Shown here in pieces: positions 7,340 to 17,232 of a stretch of DNA of 64,000 bases. Origin of the DNA: Pseudolabrys sp. FHR47 (GTDB lineage Bacteria; Pseudomonadota; Alphaproteobacteria; Rhizobiales; Xanthobacteraceae). The first letter of the stretch is position 1, and every line of letters begins with the position of its first letter. Under the pieces are notes generated by a model. The model was given only the letters and a program-made list of their open reading frames with translations. It made no database searches and was not told where the DNA came from. The DNA is taken from contig NZ_CP039740.1 in assembly GCF_005153485.1 (NCBI RefSeq), positions 3,909,001 through 3,973,000 of the forward strand, written 5' to 3'. The position numbers were made by a program, and so were the translations under genes.

Positions 7340-7860
7340 GAAAGGCGCGTTTCATGAGGGCGCGCGGCCTCACCCGTATTCTTTGAGCGGCGCCGGGTGC
7401 GCCGGAATTCCTTGGGGCCTTCCACCCGCGCCTTTTCCCGAGAGGGAAAAATGCGAGGGCGTGGAGCGCCGAAAGGCGCATCCTACGGCCTCCCGCCGGG
7501 TGGCGGGGCGCGCCCCTCGAGCAGGGACGCGTCGCCTTCCGGCGCTCCACGTTGTGGCGATTTCTGTCCGCGGGGCCGCGCTTCCAGCCTGCCGGCCAGC
7601 GATCGAGCCGCCCTCTTCCGGAGCGCGGACCCGACCTCCGGCGGGCTTTCGCCCGCCTTCACCGGCAAACCGACTAGCCATTCAAGGCAGGGGTCCGTAG
7701 TGACCCCGGTCGGCTACCCGCGGCCTCCCGAGTGCGGGGTTACGAGCCCCGCCCGCAGGCGCCACACCCTGCCCCACGTTCAGCGAGCGTCTGCAGAACG
7801 CCCCTCGCCTGGGACAAGGCGGGGATGAAGGTATATAGGCCTAGGACGGAAGTCAAGGGT
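7340..7860. other. Structured GC-rich noncoding region
   Basis: About 520 bases without a believable gene but dense in inverted repeats: the 19-base pair at 7460-7478/7533-7551 (see separate entry), GGCGGGC-TTTC-GCCCGCC at 7640-7657, GGGGTC/GACCCC near 7690-7707, and GGGG/CCCC around TTACGAG near 7737. Open frames on both strands have Arg/Pro/Gly-rich composition typical of noncoding GC-rich DNA. The block lies at one edge of the AT-richer restriction-modification island. Confidence 0.5.
7460..7551. repeat. Long inverted repeat (19-base arms)
   Basis: CGTGGAGCGCCGAAAGGCG at 7460-7478 and its reverse complement at 7533-7551 differ at one base. The left arm itself can fold as GCGCC-GAAA-GGCGC. 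The 54-base interior is also self-complementary (CCCGCCGGGTGGCGGG and GGGCGCGCCC). It could be extruded DNA, or part of a structured RNA. Confidence 0.65.
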
Positions 7861-7868
7861 CATTTGAC

Positions 7869-9101
7869 CTAAGCAACCTTGCTCAGCCTCCTGAGAGCTC
7901 CAGCACCCTTTCCCGGACCTGGATGATCCAAATGGCTACCAACCATTCCTAGATATTTCTTGGGGACTTTCTTCGGAATCTCTGCAGCAGGCGTTTTTCT
8001 CTTCCTGGACGGAATTAGGGAAAGCGGGCCGCGTTTTCGCGTGGCACCCAAAAGCTGAGCACCTATCTCAAGTGCTAATGCCTCGGCCAGTGCAGAAGGA
8101 ACGCCGTTTCCCACTAAGCGTTGTATCTCAGCTCGCGTGCAAAACCCAAAATCAAGATTGGGAAATGTTTGAAGCCGACAAAGCTCTTTCGCCGAAAGCT
8201 TCCGATTCTCCCAGTGAAAAGGCCCCGTCGACGGTCCTGGCTGCGCCTGAATTGTCCATGACGGCTGGTCTTTGGCAAGCTTCAAAAGAAAATTCCAATA
8301 ACGCGTTCGCCAACCAAAAAGCGGGGCTCCACCACCGCGAGGCGTGTGCCACAAATAATTCTTTCCTTCTGGAATTGTCGGCAAAAGGTCGGCCCACTTG
8401 CCCGTCACCGCCAAGCTCCGCTTGTCTGCGCTCTGGGACAGACCGCCGATTGCGTCCCACGCCGTTAGATACGGCGGAAGCATTCCTTCTGCAGTTTCAT
8501 CTTTCGGACCATGTGTCGCCTTAGGAAATTTAAAAGGCGCGCCGTCTCGCGCACCAACAATGAAAACTCGTTCTCTTAATTGCGGGACGCCAAAGTCTGC
8601 AGCATTGAGCGACGCCATAGAAAACGAGTAATTCACGCCGGTCAGACTATTTATCTCCGATAAACCCGCCCGAATGAAATCAATGGCCTCACTTTTTCCT
8701 GCGAAAGAGAACCCGAGGACATTCTCTAAGAGAAAAGCTCTCGGAAGGGTCGCCTTCAATACCTTCAAATAGTGAGCCAAAGTGCCGGCTCGAGCATCCT
8801 CGAGCCGCCTCGAACTTCCCGTTGCCCAGTACCCGGACTTAGAGAATGGCTGACAAGGAGGACCGCCAATAAGTACATCAGCCTCCCGCGACCTGAGGCC
8901 CGCGAAGTCAAGCAATCTCGACATAGAAACATTGCCGATATCGTCCTCAACCACCCGCCAAGCCGGGCGATTTCCGGACAAAACACGGCAGGCGACCGGG
9001 TCGATCTCAACAGCAACTCTGGTAGAAAACCCGGCCGCTTCAAAGCCGAAATCTAACCCACCCACTCCGGTATATAGCGATATCGCTTTCAATTTGCTCA
9101 T
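7869..9101 (-). CDS. DNA (cytosine-5-)-methyltransferase of an R-M pair
   Basis: A 410-residue C5-cytosine methyltransferase. Visible motifs in order: SAM-binding SLYTGVGGLDFGF (residues 8-20), EIDPVA (32-37), catalytic GGPPCQPFSKSG with Cys83, LLENV (124-128), QLRERVFIVG (174-183), the target-recognition region, and VGNGVPSALAEAL (330-342). A basic tail of about 55 residues follows the catalytic core. The start at 9101 overlaps the upstream nuclease's stop as ATGA, so the two are translationally coupled. Base composition is visibly more AT-rich than that of its neighbours, which suggests horizontal transfer. It should protect DNA from the partner nuclease; the recognition sequence is not predictable here. 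Confidence 0.9.
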   Translation of the reverse strand: MSKLKAISLYTGVGGLDFGFEAAGFSTRVAVEIDPVACRVLSGNRPAWRVVEDDIGNVSMSRLLDFAGLRSREADVLIGGPPCQPFSKSGYWATGSSRRLEDARAGTLAHYLKVLKATLPRAFLLENVLGFSFAGKSEAIDFIRAGLSEINSLTGVNYSFSMASLNAADFGVPQLRERVFIVGARDGAPFKFPKATHGPKDETAEGMLPPYLTAWDAIGGLSQSADKRSLAVTGKWADLLPTIPEGKNYLWHTPRGGGAPLFGWRTRYWNFLLKLAKDQPSWTIQAQPGPSTGPFHWENRKLSAKELCRLQTFPNLDFGFCTRAEIQRLVGNGVPSALAEALALEIGAQLLGATRKRGPLSLIPSRKRKTPAAEIPKKVPKKYLGMVGSHLDHPGPGKGAGALRRLSKVA

Positions 9102-10324
9102 TTGGTTTCTGCTGAAGATCGACCACACGCTTTCTCAAAAACCAGTTCGGGCTTCGAGATAAAGATTGGCTCCTGCACCACTAGATTATTCGAAATTCGT
9201 CCAACGCATTTCTGATGCGGAGGCAATTCACTGGTCATTGCATATACAAAATTCCATGTCTCGCTCACTGGATGCAGACATGCGGCCAAGACCTTGAAGT
9301 CACCCGGCCGATAGTAACGCGAACACGGGTCAGCTTTCGACGCTCGGGTACGCTGAAAATCAACTTTCACCAACCCCGCACTGGTCTGCTTCCGCAATAC
9401 ATTCTTACACTCCACAAGAATTGGCGCACTGCCCCTCCATCGCAAAGAAATATCGGGCTTACCTTCTTCTTCAATTCGCCGGCATTCAGTTACCCCGGGA
9501 ATTCCTTTGAGCAATGTCTCAAGATGGCTTTCGGCAACCCATCCTCGCACCGCCATTTTCAGCCTTCCCGTCCGATCAATCAGGTTTAACAAATCCGCCG
9601 ACGGCATGTTCAATTCATGTAGCAACCGGTTCGCCGCCAAGCTTGCTTTACCTTTCTCGAGAAGCTTGTCCGCAATGAGGTGACGCTCGCCAGGGTCGAA
9701 TCCTAAGGCCATTTGCTCAAGCTGGATCAAATCAAAAATGCGATCTTTGCGCCCGCCAACAAGAACTTGAATTCTCTTGTCGGCATCAAAATCCGGCGTT
9801 GGTCGACTTCTCGTTTTGGGTTGCCTATAATCTCGTTCCCACGCAGCCCAGCCACGGTCTAAGATTTCTTCTACATTTTTTGATTTGAATTCAATAGACC
9901 TCGACATTGGAGACGGGTTGTTCATCAACGGATCTGCAGCAATGAAGATGTCGCGCTCCGGATCAATTCCCAAAAAGATCGTAGTAATTAAGGAATGAGG
10001 ATCAACGGCGATTTCCAAGACGCCTCTCAACTCGCCACCATACTTGACTTGAAACCGATGCTCGTCATCAGGGCGATTGCGCGTCGGTTTAGCGTTAGCA
10101 AAGAAGGCATACACGAGCACACCTTGCCGGTCGCCCGCAGGTGTTTCAAACACGATATAAAAAGGCGCCTCGTCAGGCTCGGACTTGAATATGATTCTAC
10201 ATCGCTGTTGCTCGAGACCTTCAATCACAAAATTGAGCAGCGGAATTTTGTCCGCCCTCCGAACCGAGTAGGTTTTCCACGTGAGTGCCTTGGCTCTGCC
10301 TGAGGCCGATTCGGGCGTTTTCAT
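9098..10324 (-). CDS. Putative type II restriction endonuclease (PD-(D/E)XK)
   Basis: A 408-residue protein with a two-part layout. Residues about 28-165 form a mixed beta domain (FYIVFETPAGDRQGVLVYAF, HRFQVKYGG, TTIFLGIDPERDIFIAADP, GWAAWERD) of a kind I cannot name with certainty. Residues about 260-370 carry a PD-(D/E)XK nuclease core: Asp291 in GKPDISL, Glu305 and Lys307 in ILVECKNV, and Gln324 in VDFQRTR as a possible auxiliary residue. The ATGA overlap with the C5 methyltransferase makes it the restriction partner. AT-rich composition suggests acquisition with the methyltransferase. No similarity to a named enzyme can be claimed. Confidence 0.7.
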   Translation of the reverse strand: MKTPESASGRAKALTWKTYSVRRADKIPLLNFVIEGLEQQRCRIIFKSEPDEAPFYIVFETPAGDRQGVLVYAFFANAKPTRNRPDDEHRFQVKYGGELRGVLEIAVDPHSLITTIFLGIDPERDIFIAADPLMNNPSPMSRSIEFKSKNVEEILDRGWAAWERDYRQPKTRSRPTPDFDADKRIQVLVGGRKDRIFDLIQLEQMALGFDPGERHLIADKLLEKGKASLAANRLLHELNMPSADLLNLIDRTGRLKMAVRGWVAESHLETLLKGIPGVTECRRIEEEGKPDISLRWRGSAPILVECKNVLRKQTSAGLVKVDFQRTRASKADPCSRYYRPGDFKVLAACLHPVSETWNFVYAMTSELPPHQKCVGRISNNLVVQEPIFISKPELVFEKACGRSSAETK

Positions 10325-10414
10325 AATTCAAGTTTAGCGGCTTTGCCGACCATTGGCATCGCATCAGTGTCATGCCGTAGGCGGAGCAGTTCCCCGGCGC
10401 GCAAGCGCGCGCCG

Positions 10415-10470
10415 ACCTCTCCCCATAGCTCGCCGGGACGGCGAGCGTTCGCTCGCCCATGGGGAGAGGT
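10415..10470. repeat. Intergenic palindromic element
   Basis: ACCTCTCCCCAT at 10415-10426 pairs with ATGGGGAGAGGT at 10459-10470. Inside, GCTCGCCG/CGGCGAGC (10428-10446) and GCGAGC-GTTC-GCTCGC (10441-10456) are alternative hairpins. CTCTCCCC...GGGGAGAG elements are common intergenic repeats of Rhizobiales. It lies between the nuclease start and the alcohol dehydrogenase, at the right edge of the AT-rich island. Confidence 0.7.
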
Positions 10471-10538
10471 GAAAGAGAGTGTGCGCCGCCCGCCCCCCGC
10501 CAATTGCCCCGTCCCGTCTAGCTTGCGATAACGCTGCC

Positions 10539-11651
10539 ATGATCACGCAAGCCGCTGTTTTCCGCGCCGTGGGCGCGCCGCTCTCGATCGAGCCGATCAC
10601 GCTTGACGCCCCGCGCGCCAGCGAGGTGCAAGTCAAGGTCAAGGCGGTCGGCCTGTGCCGCACCGACCTGCATGTGATGCGCGGCGAGCGCCGCGTCGCC
10701 ATGGCGCCGATGGTGCTCGGCCACGAGGCCGCCGGCATCGTCGAACAGGTCGGCAACGCCGTGAACGGCATCGCGCCCGGCGATCATGTCGTGCTCACCT
10801 TCATCCCCGGCTGCGGCCGCTGCCGCTGGTGCGCGCGCGGCCTGCATCATCTGTGCGCTCAAGCGCCGCGCATCACGCAAGGGCCGCAGCTCGACGGCAG
10901 CTATCGCCGCAGCGACGCGCAAGGCCGCGACGTCGGCGCCTTCTGCATGATCGGCGGCTTCGCCGAGCGCACCGTGGTCGACCAGGCCTCCGTCATCGTC
11001 ATCGACAAGGACGTGCCGCTCGATCTCGCCGCACTGGTGGCTTGCGGCGTGCCGGCCGGCGTCGGCGCCGCGCGCCATCGGGCCAAGGTGAAGGCCGGCG
11101 ACAGCGTGCTGGTGGTCGGCTGCGGCGGCGACGGCATGAACGTCGTGCAGGGCGCGCGGCTCTGCGGCGCCACGACCATCATCGCCGCCGATGTGGTGGA
11201 CGCAAAGCTCGACTGGGCGCGCGGTTTCGGCGCCACGCATACAGTGAACGCGCGAGGCGAGGCGCTGACCAAAGCCGTGCTCGACCTGACCGAGGGCGTC
11301 GGCGTCAACCACGCCTTCGTCTGCATCGATCCGCCGGCGACCCTGCTGCCGGCGTTCCGCGCCACGCAGAAGGCCGGCAATGTCGTGGTCACCGCGATCA
11401 CGCCGGACACGGTGAAGTCGATCGACATTCCGCCGATCGAACTGTTCGCGACGCAGAAGGCGGTGATGGGCGCGGTCTATGGCTTCATCAGCCCGCGCCT
11501 GCAGATCCCGGAGCTGCTGCGGCTTTATCGCACCGGCGATCTGCGGCTCGCCGAGCTGATCACGCGCACTTACGCGCTCGCCGACATCAACCAGGGCTAT
11601 GCCGATCTCGATGCCGGCAAGAATCTGCGCGGCATGGTGCTGTTCGACTGA
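10539..11651 (+). CDS. Zinc-dependent alcohol dehydrogenase
   Basis: A 370-residue medium-chain dehydrogenase. Catalytic zinc ligands are visible as Cys40 in VGLCRTDLH and His62-Glu63 in LGHEAAG; the structural zinc site is the Cys series in GCGRCRWCARGLHHLC. The NAD-binding Rossmann motif is VVGCGGDGMNVVQGA. It is expected to oxidise an alcohol or formaldehyde adduct with NAD; the substrate cannot be told, and the ALVACGVPAGVGAA segment is typical of class III-like enzymes. The start at 10539 is the first Met fitting the family N-terminus; no strong ribosome-binding site is seen. Confidence 0.85.
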   Translation: MITQAAVFRAVGAPLSIEPITLDAPRASEVQVKVKAVGLCRTDLHVMRGERRVAMAPMVLGHEAAGIVEQVGNAVNGIAPGDHVVLTFIPGCGRCRWCARGLHHLCAQAPRITQGPQLDGSYRRSDAQGRDVGAFCMIGGFAERTVVDQASVIVIDKDVPLDLAALVACGVPAGVGAARHRAKVKAGDSVLVVGCGGDGMNVVQGARLCGATTIIAADVVDAKLDWARGFGATHTVNARGEALTKAVLDLTEGVGVNHAFVCIDPPATLLPAFRATQKAGNVVVTAITPDTVKSIDIPPIELFATQKAVMGAVYGFISPRLQIPELLRLYRTGDLRLAELITRTYALADINQGYADLDAGKNLRGMVLFD

Positions 11652-11669
11652 GGCGGCGGGGCTGGCGTC

Positions 11670-12056
11670 TCAGGCCTGCGGAATCGGCCGTGGCCGGCCG
11701 TTCTCGTCGATGGCGACGAAGGTGAAGTTGGCGTCCGTCACCTTCTCGTGGTGGCGCGTCATGAAGCGCCGCGCCCAGGCCTCGACATGGATCTTCATCG
11801 AGGTGCGGCCGATGCTCTCGACCAGCGTGTAGACCTCGAGCACGTCGCCGACTTTCACGGGGCGGATGAACTTCATGGCGTCCACCGCGATGGTGACGAC
11901 GCGGCCATGGGCGCGCTCGATGGCGGCGATGCCGCCGGCCTGGTCCATGCGCGACAGCACCCAGCCGCCGAAGATATCCCCGTTGGCATTCGTGTCGCCC
12001 GGCATGGCGCTGATGCGCACCGTGAGTGTGCCGCGCGGCTTGTCCTGATCGCTCAT
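11670..12056 (-). CDS. Acyl-CoA thioesterase, YciA-like hotdog fold
   Basis: A 128-residue single hotdog-domain thioesterase. The motif [23 protein letters not shown] (residues about 20-42) is the YciA/BFIT-type active-site helix with the key Asn/Asp, and [14 protein letters not shown] the second conserved strand. It would hydrolyse acyl-CoA thioesters in the cytosol. The start at 12056 matches the family N-terminus; the frame is open upstream to 12158. It lies downstream of rpoD on the same strand, separated by a terminator. Confidence 0.85.
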   Translation of the reverse strand: MSDQDKPRGTLTVRISAMPGDTNANGDIFGGWVLSRMDQAGGIAAIERAHGRVVTIAVDAMKFIRPVKVGDVLEVYTLVESIGRTSMKIHVEAWARRFMTRHHEKVTDANFTFVAIDENGRPRPIPQA

Positions 12057-12127
12057 CGTCGTCGTCCTCGAATCCGAAAGTTCCGGCGGACGACAAAAGC
12101 GCGGCGGCGCGACGGAGGCAAGACGCA

Positions 12128-12154
12128 AAACGGCGGGCACGAGGCCCGCCGTTT
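12128..12154 (-). terminator. rpoD terminator
   Basis: Perfect 11-base arms AAACGGCGGGC / GCCCGCCGTTT with a 5-base loop. Read on the minus strand it ends in TTTT directly downstream of rpoD, separating rpoD from the thioesterase gene. Confidence 0.8.
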
Positions 12155-12168
12155 GCATGAAGCGCTGG

Positions 12169-12188
12169 ATCCCCGCCTTCGCGGGGAT
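12169..12188. repeat. Dispersed palindrome, copy 1
   Basis: ATCCCCGC-CTTC-GCGGGGAT inside the wider context CTGG...GATGAC. Related copies lie at 19655, 23431 and 54724, all in intergenic DNA. Confidence 0.75.
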
Positions 12189-12203
12189 GACCGCAAGATG
12201 CGG

Positions 12204-14318
<2,115 letters not shown>

Positions 14319-14622
14319 CTGCTTCTCCTGGACCTTCCCGGCCATATCGTACTCCGCCTCGTTCCGTATACTTTTCAACGCGAGCATCCCCGGCGCGGAT
14401 GCCAAAAAAGGGCCGCCGCCGGCAATGGCAGGGCCCGAATCAGGCCTGGAGTGTCGTCGGCGGCGCCTTAAGCCCCGATTAACCCCGTAAATGCAGCGGA
14501 AAACGGCCTCATTCCCCGCCGTGGAAATCGTCCTGTCGCCCCTGTCCCACCCCTAGTGCGTGACTCGGGTCGCGGTCTCGGTCAAGCCAAAAGCGGGCAA
14601 AATCGCCCATTCTGAGAGTCGC
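14319..14622. other. rpoD leader region
   Basis: 304 bases between the preferred rpoD start and the end of dnaG. GCCGCCG near 14411 and CGGCGGC near 14458 can pair across the leader, and TTGACC read on the minus strand near 14580 may be a -35 element. No gene is seen. Confidence 0.4.
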
Positions 14623-16617
14623 TTAGAGCGTTCGGGCACCTCGCCCGGAAGAGGCCCCGAAGCCTTCAATAAGCGCTTCGGTCCCATCCACGCTGGCGAG
14701 ACGCTCTTTCACGTCGCGCAGCCGCAGATAATTGGCTTCGGTCGCCTCCTGGCCCAAGGCCAGCTCGGCTTCCCTCAGCTCCCTAGTTAGTGAATGCCAC
14801 TGCCGATGCAAGGCGACGAGCTGTTGCCAGGTCACCAAAACATCGTCCGGCGCGGCATCGGGGCGGACGCCCCAGACCGAGGCCGTGGTGATCGCGGCAA
14901 AGACCCGCTCCAGCGTGTCGGAAAGCCCCCGCGCGGCGAGTTCCGACCGCAAAATGTCGGGCTCGAGCCCTGCGGCGTGGTCCATCGAATGGGCGGCGAT
15001 GTCGATCAGGGCGGCTTTCAGCTTTTCCGCCTCGCCGTGGCGGAACTCGAGCGACGCCAGTTCTTCGAGGTGGTCGTGCAGCAACCAGGGGTAGTTGATG
15101 GTGGCCTGCAGGATCAGGGCTTCGCGGGTCGGCACCGCTGTGCGGTGGCCGCGATGGACGGGGCTCGCCGCCATCTGCTGGCTGGCAACCACATAAGGCC
15201 CGCCGGCGACACCGCGCTGGGGTCCGCCACGCTGGCCGGCGCCGCGCGGCGGCCAGTTACCTTGCCGGCCGCCAAAACCTGAGCCCTGCCCGCCGAAACC
15301 TCCCCGCTGGCCGCCAAAATTACCGCGGCCGAAACCCTGATTCTGCGCCGGAGCGAAGAAGGCGCGCAGGCGCTCGTTGAAATCCTGCCGGTAATATTTC
15401 CGCACGGATTCGTCGGCGATCTGCTGCGTCACCTCGTTGATGCGGGATTCCAAAGCCGCGCGGCGCTCGGGCGTATCGAACGCGTGGCCTTCGGTCATAA
15501 ATTGCCACAGCATCTGCGCCATCGGCTGGGCAGCGTCGACGACATCGCGGACGGCGTCCGGCCCTGACGCGCGCAACAGATCGTCGGGGTCCTGCCCCTG
15601 CGGCAGCAGCGCGACCTTCAAACTCTTGCCGGGCTTCAAATGCGGCATCGCCAGCTCGACGGCGCGCCGCGCGGCGCGTAAGCCCGCGCCGTCGCCGTCG
15701 AAGCACAGGATCGGCTCGTCGGTCATTTTCCAGATCAGACCGAGCTGATCCTCGGTCAGCGCGGTGCCGAGCGGCGCCACCGCGCCGGCATAACCGGCCG
15801 TCACCATGGCGATGACGTCAACATAGCCTTCGACCACGACCACCGGCGCACCATCATGCGCGGCCTGGCGCGCGGCGGCGATGTTGTAGAGCGTGTGGCC
15901 TTTGTGAAAGAGCGGCGTTTCCGGCGAGTTGAGATACTTCGCCGCGACATCCTTTTCCAGCGCGCGGCCGCCGAAGGCGATGATGCGGCCGCGAATGTCG
16001 GTGATCGGGAACATCACGCGGTCGCGAAAACGATCGAACGGCACCGGAATGTCATCGCCGGCGATCAGCAACCCGGCCTCGACCATGTCGGCGGTGCTGA
16101 TGCCGTGCGAGCCGAGATGCTCCTTCAGCGCATAGCGCTCGTTCGGCGCGTAGCCGATGCGGAATTTCACCTGCGTCGCGGCATCGAGGCCGCGATCGGC
16201 GAGATAGCCGCGCGCTTTGGCGCCGAGCCGCGACGAGAGCGTCGTCTCGAAGAACTTCGCGGCGATCTCCATAACGTCGTGCAACGTCTTGCGATGCGCA
16301 TCGCGGCGCTGGTCGTCCTCCGAGACTTTCGGCAGCGGCATGCCAGCCATCTGCGCCAGTTGCTCGACGGCTTCCGGGAAGGTCACGCCTTCGGTCAGCA
16401 TGACGAAATCGAAGATCGAGCCGTTCTTGCCGGAGGAGAAATCAAACCAGGCTTCCTTCTGGTCATTGACGAAGAAGGACGGCGTTTTCTCCTTGTTGAA
16501 CGGCGACAGCCCTTTGTACTCACGGCCGGAGCGGACAAGCTTCACCCGGCGCCCGACCACTTCCGAAACAGGAAGGCGGGATTTCAGCTCTTCAAGGAAC
16601 TGGGGCGTAAAGCGCAT
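14623..16617 (-). CDS. dnaG: DNA primase DnaG
   Basis: A 664-residue primase that makes RNA primers at the replication fork. The N-terminal domain aligns with the CHC2 zinc finger, but the four zinc ligands are gone: the E. coli CPFH becomes SPFN and CFGC becomes FSSG, a state I associate with many alphaproteobacterial primases. The catalytic core follows with the Toprim motif VVVVEGYVDVIAM and ILCFDGDGAGLRA. Residues about 425-470 are a Gly/Gln/Arg-rich linker (GFGRGNFGGQRGGFGG), then the helicase-binding C-terminal domain. It lies between yqeY and rpoD. No clear ribosome-binding site precedes 16617. Confidence 0.95.
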   Translation of the reverse strand: MRFTPQFLEELKSRLPVSEVVGRRVKLVRSGREYKGLSPFNKEKTPSFFVNDQKEAWFDFSSGKNGSIFDFVMLTEGVTFPEAVEQLAQMAGMPLPKVSEDDQRRDAHRKTLHDVMEIAAKFFETTLSSRLGAKARGYLADRGLDAATQVKFRIGYAPNERYALKEHLGSHGISTADMVEAGLLIAGDDIPVPFDRFRDRVMFPITDIRGRIIAFGGRALEKDVAAKYLNSPETPLFHKGHTLYNIAAARQAAHDGAPVVVVEGYVDVIAMVTAGYAGAVAPLGTALTEDQLGLIWKMTDEPILCFDGDGAGLRAARRAVELAMPHLKPGKSLKVALLPQGQDPDDLLRASGPDAVRDVVDAAQPMAQMLWQFMTEGHAFDTPERRAALESRINEVTQQIADESVRKYYRQDFNERLRAFFAPAQNQGFGRGNFGGQRGGFGGQGSGFGGRQGNWPPRGAGQRGGPQRGVAGGPYVVASQQMAASPVHRGHRTAVPTREALILQATINYPWLLHDHLEELASLEFRHGEAEKLKAALIDIAAHSMDHAAGLEPDILRSELAARGLSDTLERVFAAITTASVWGVRPDAAPDDVLVTWQQLVALHRQWHSLTRELREAELALGQEATEANYLRLRDVKERLASVDGTEALIEGFGASSGRGARTL

Positions 16618-16762
16618 AAGGCGGAAAGTCCGATTCGAACCTTCCTTAATATAGGGAGTCCGACCCGGTGTTTCCGGAACCTGCAGGGCGGCCCCGAAAG
16701 ACCGGGCTTTTCGAGGCTTTTCCTAGTTATGCACAGGGCGGCGGGGTATCCGGAAACGTCGC

Positions 16763-17215
16763 TCAGTCCGACAACTTCGCCTTCACCGCGCCGCTCGCCT
16801 TGCCGAAATCCATCTGCCCGGCGTATTTGCCGCGCAGGATGGCGATGACCTTGCCCATGTCCTTCATGCCGGCGGCGCCGGTTTCCTTGATGGCGGCGTC
16901 GATCGCGGCGGCAACTTCGGCTTCCGACATTTGCTTCGGCAGATAGGCCGAGATCACCGCGATCTCTTCCTCTTCCTGCTTCACGAGATCGTCGCGGCCG
17001 CCCTTCTTGTACATCTCGACCGATTCCTGGCGCTGCTTGATCATCTTCTGCAGCAGGCCGAGCACCTCGGCATCGCCCATGTCCTTGCCGGTGGTGCGCG
17101 CCTCGATGTCGGCGTTCTTCAGCGCGGCGTTGACCATGCGCAAGGTCGAAACCGCGCGCTCGTTCTTAGCCTTCATCGCCTCCTTGAGGGCGTTGTTGAT
17201 GTCGTCGCGGATCAT
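16763..17215 (-). CDS. yqeY: GatB/YqeY domain protein
   Basis: A 150-residue all-helical YqeY protein, related to the tail domain of the GatB amidotransferase subunit, which binds tRNA. The start MIRDDINNALKEAMKAKNE, the middle KQEEEEIAVISAYLPKQMSEAE and the end GQMDFGKASGAVKAKL are the family hallmarks. AAGGAA lies 7 bases before the ATG. It precedes dnaG and rpoD on the same strand, the usual alphaproteobacterial order, with carA on the other strand beyond one gene. Confidence 0.9.
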   Translation of the reverse strand: MIRDDINNALKEAMKAKNERAVSTLRMVNAALKNADIEARTTGKDMGDAEVLGLLQKMIKQRQESVEMYKKGGRDDLVKQEEEEIAVISAYLPKQMSEAEVAAAIDAAIKETGAAGMKDMGKVIAILRGKYAGQMDFGKASGAVKAKLSD

Positions 17216-17232
17216 GGTCGTTCCTTCTTGAA

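Noticed and set aside
7397..7828. Possible gene in the structured block (plus strand)
   Set aside because: The peptide is Ser/Pro/Arg/Gly-rich with no domain or ribosome-binding site, and the DNA is full of inverted repeats, so I treat it as noncoding.
7858..7873. TTGACCTAAGCAA resembling a FixK box at the end of the methyltransferase
   Set aside because: Only one half site is good, and it lies at the 3' end of a convergent gene, not upstream of any start.
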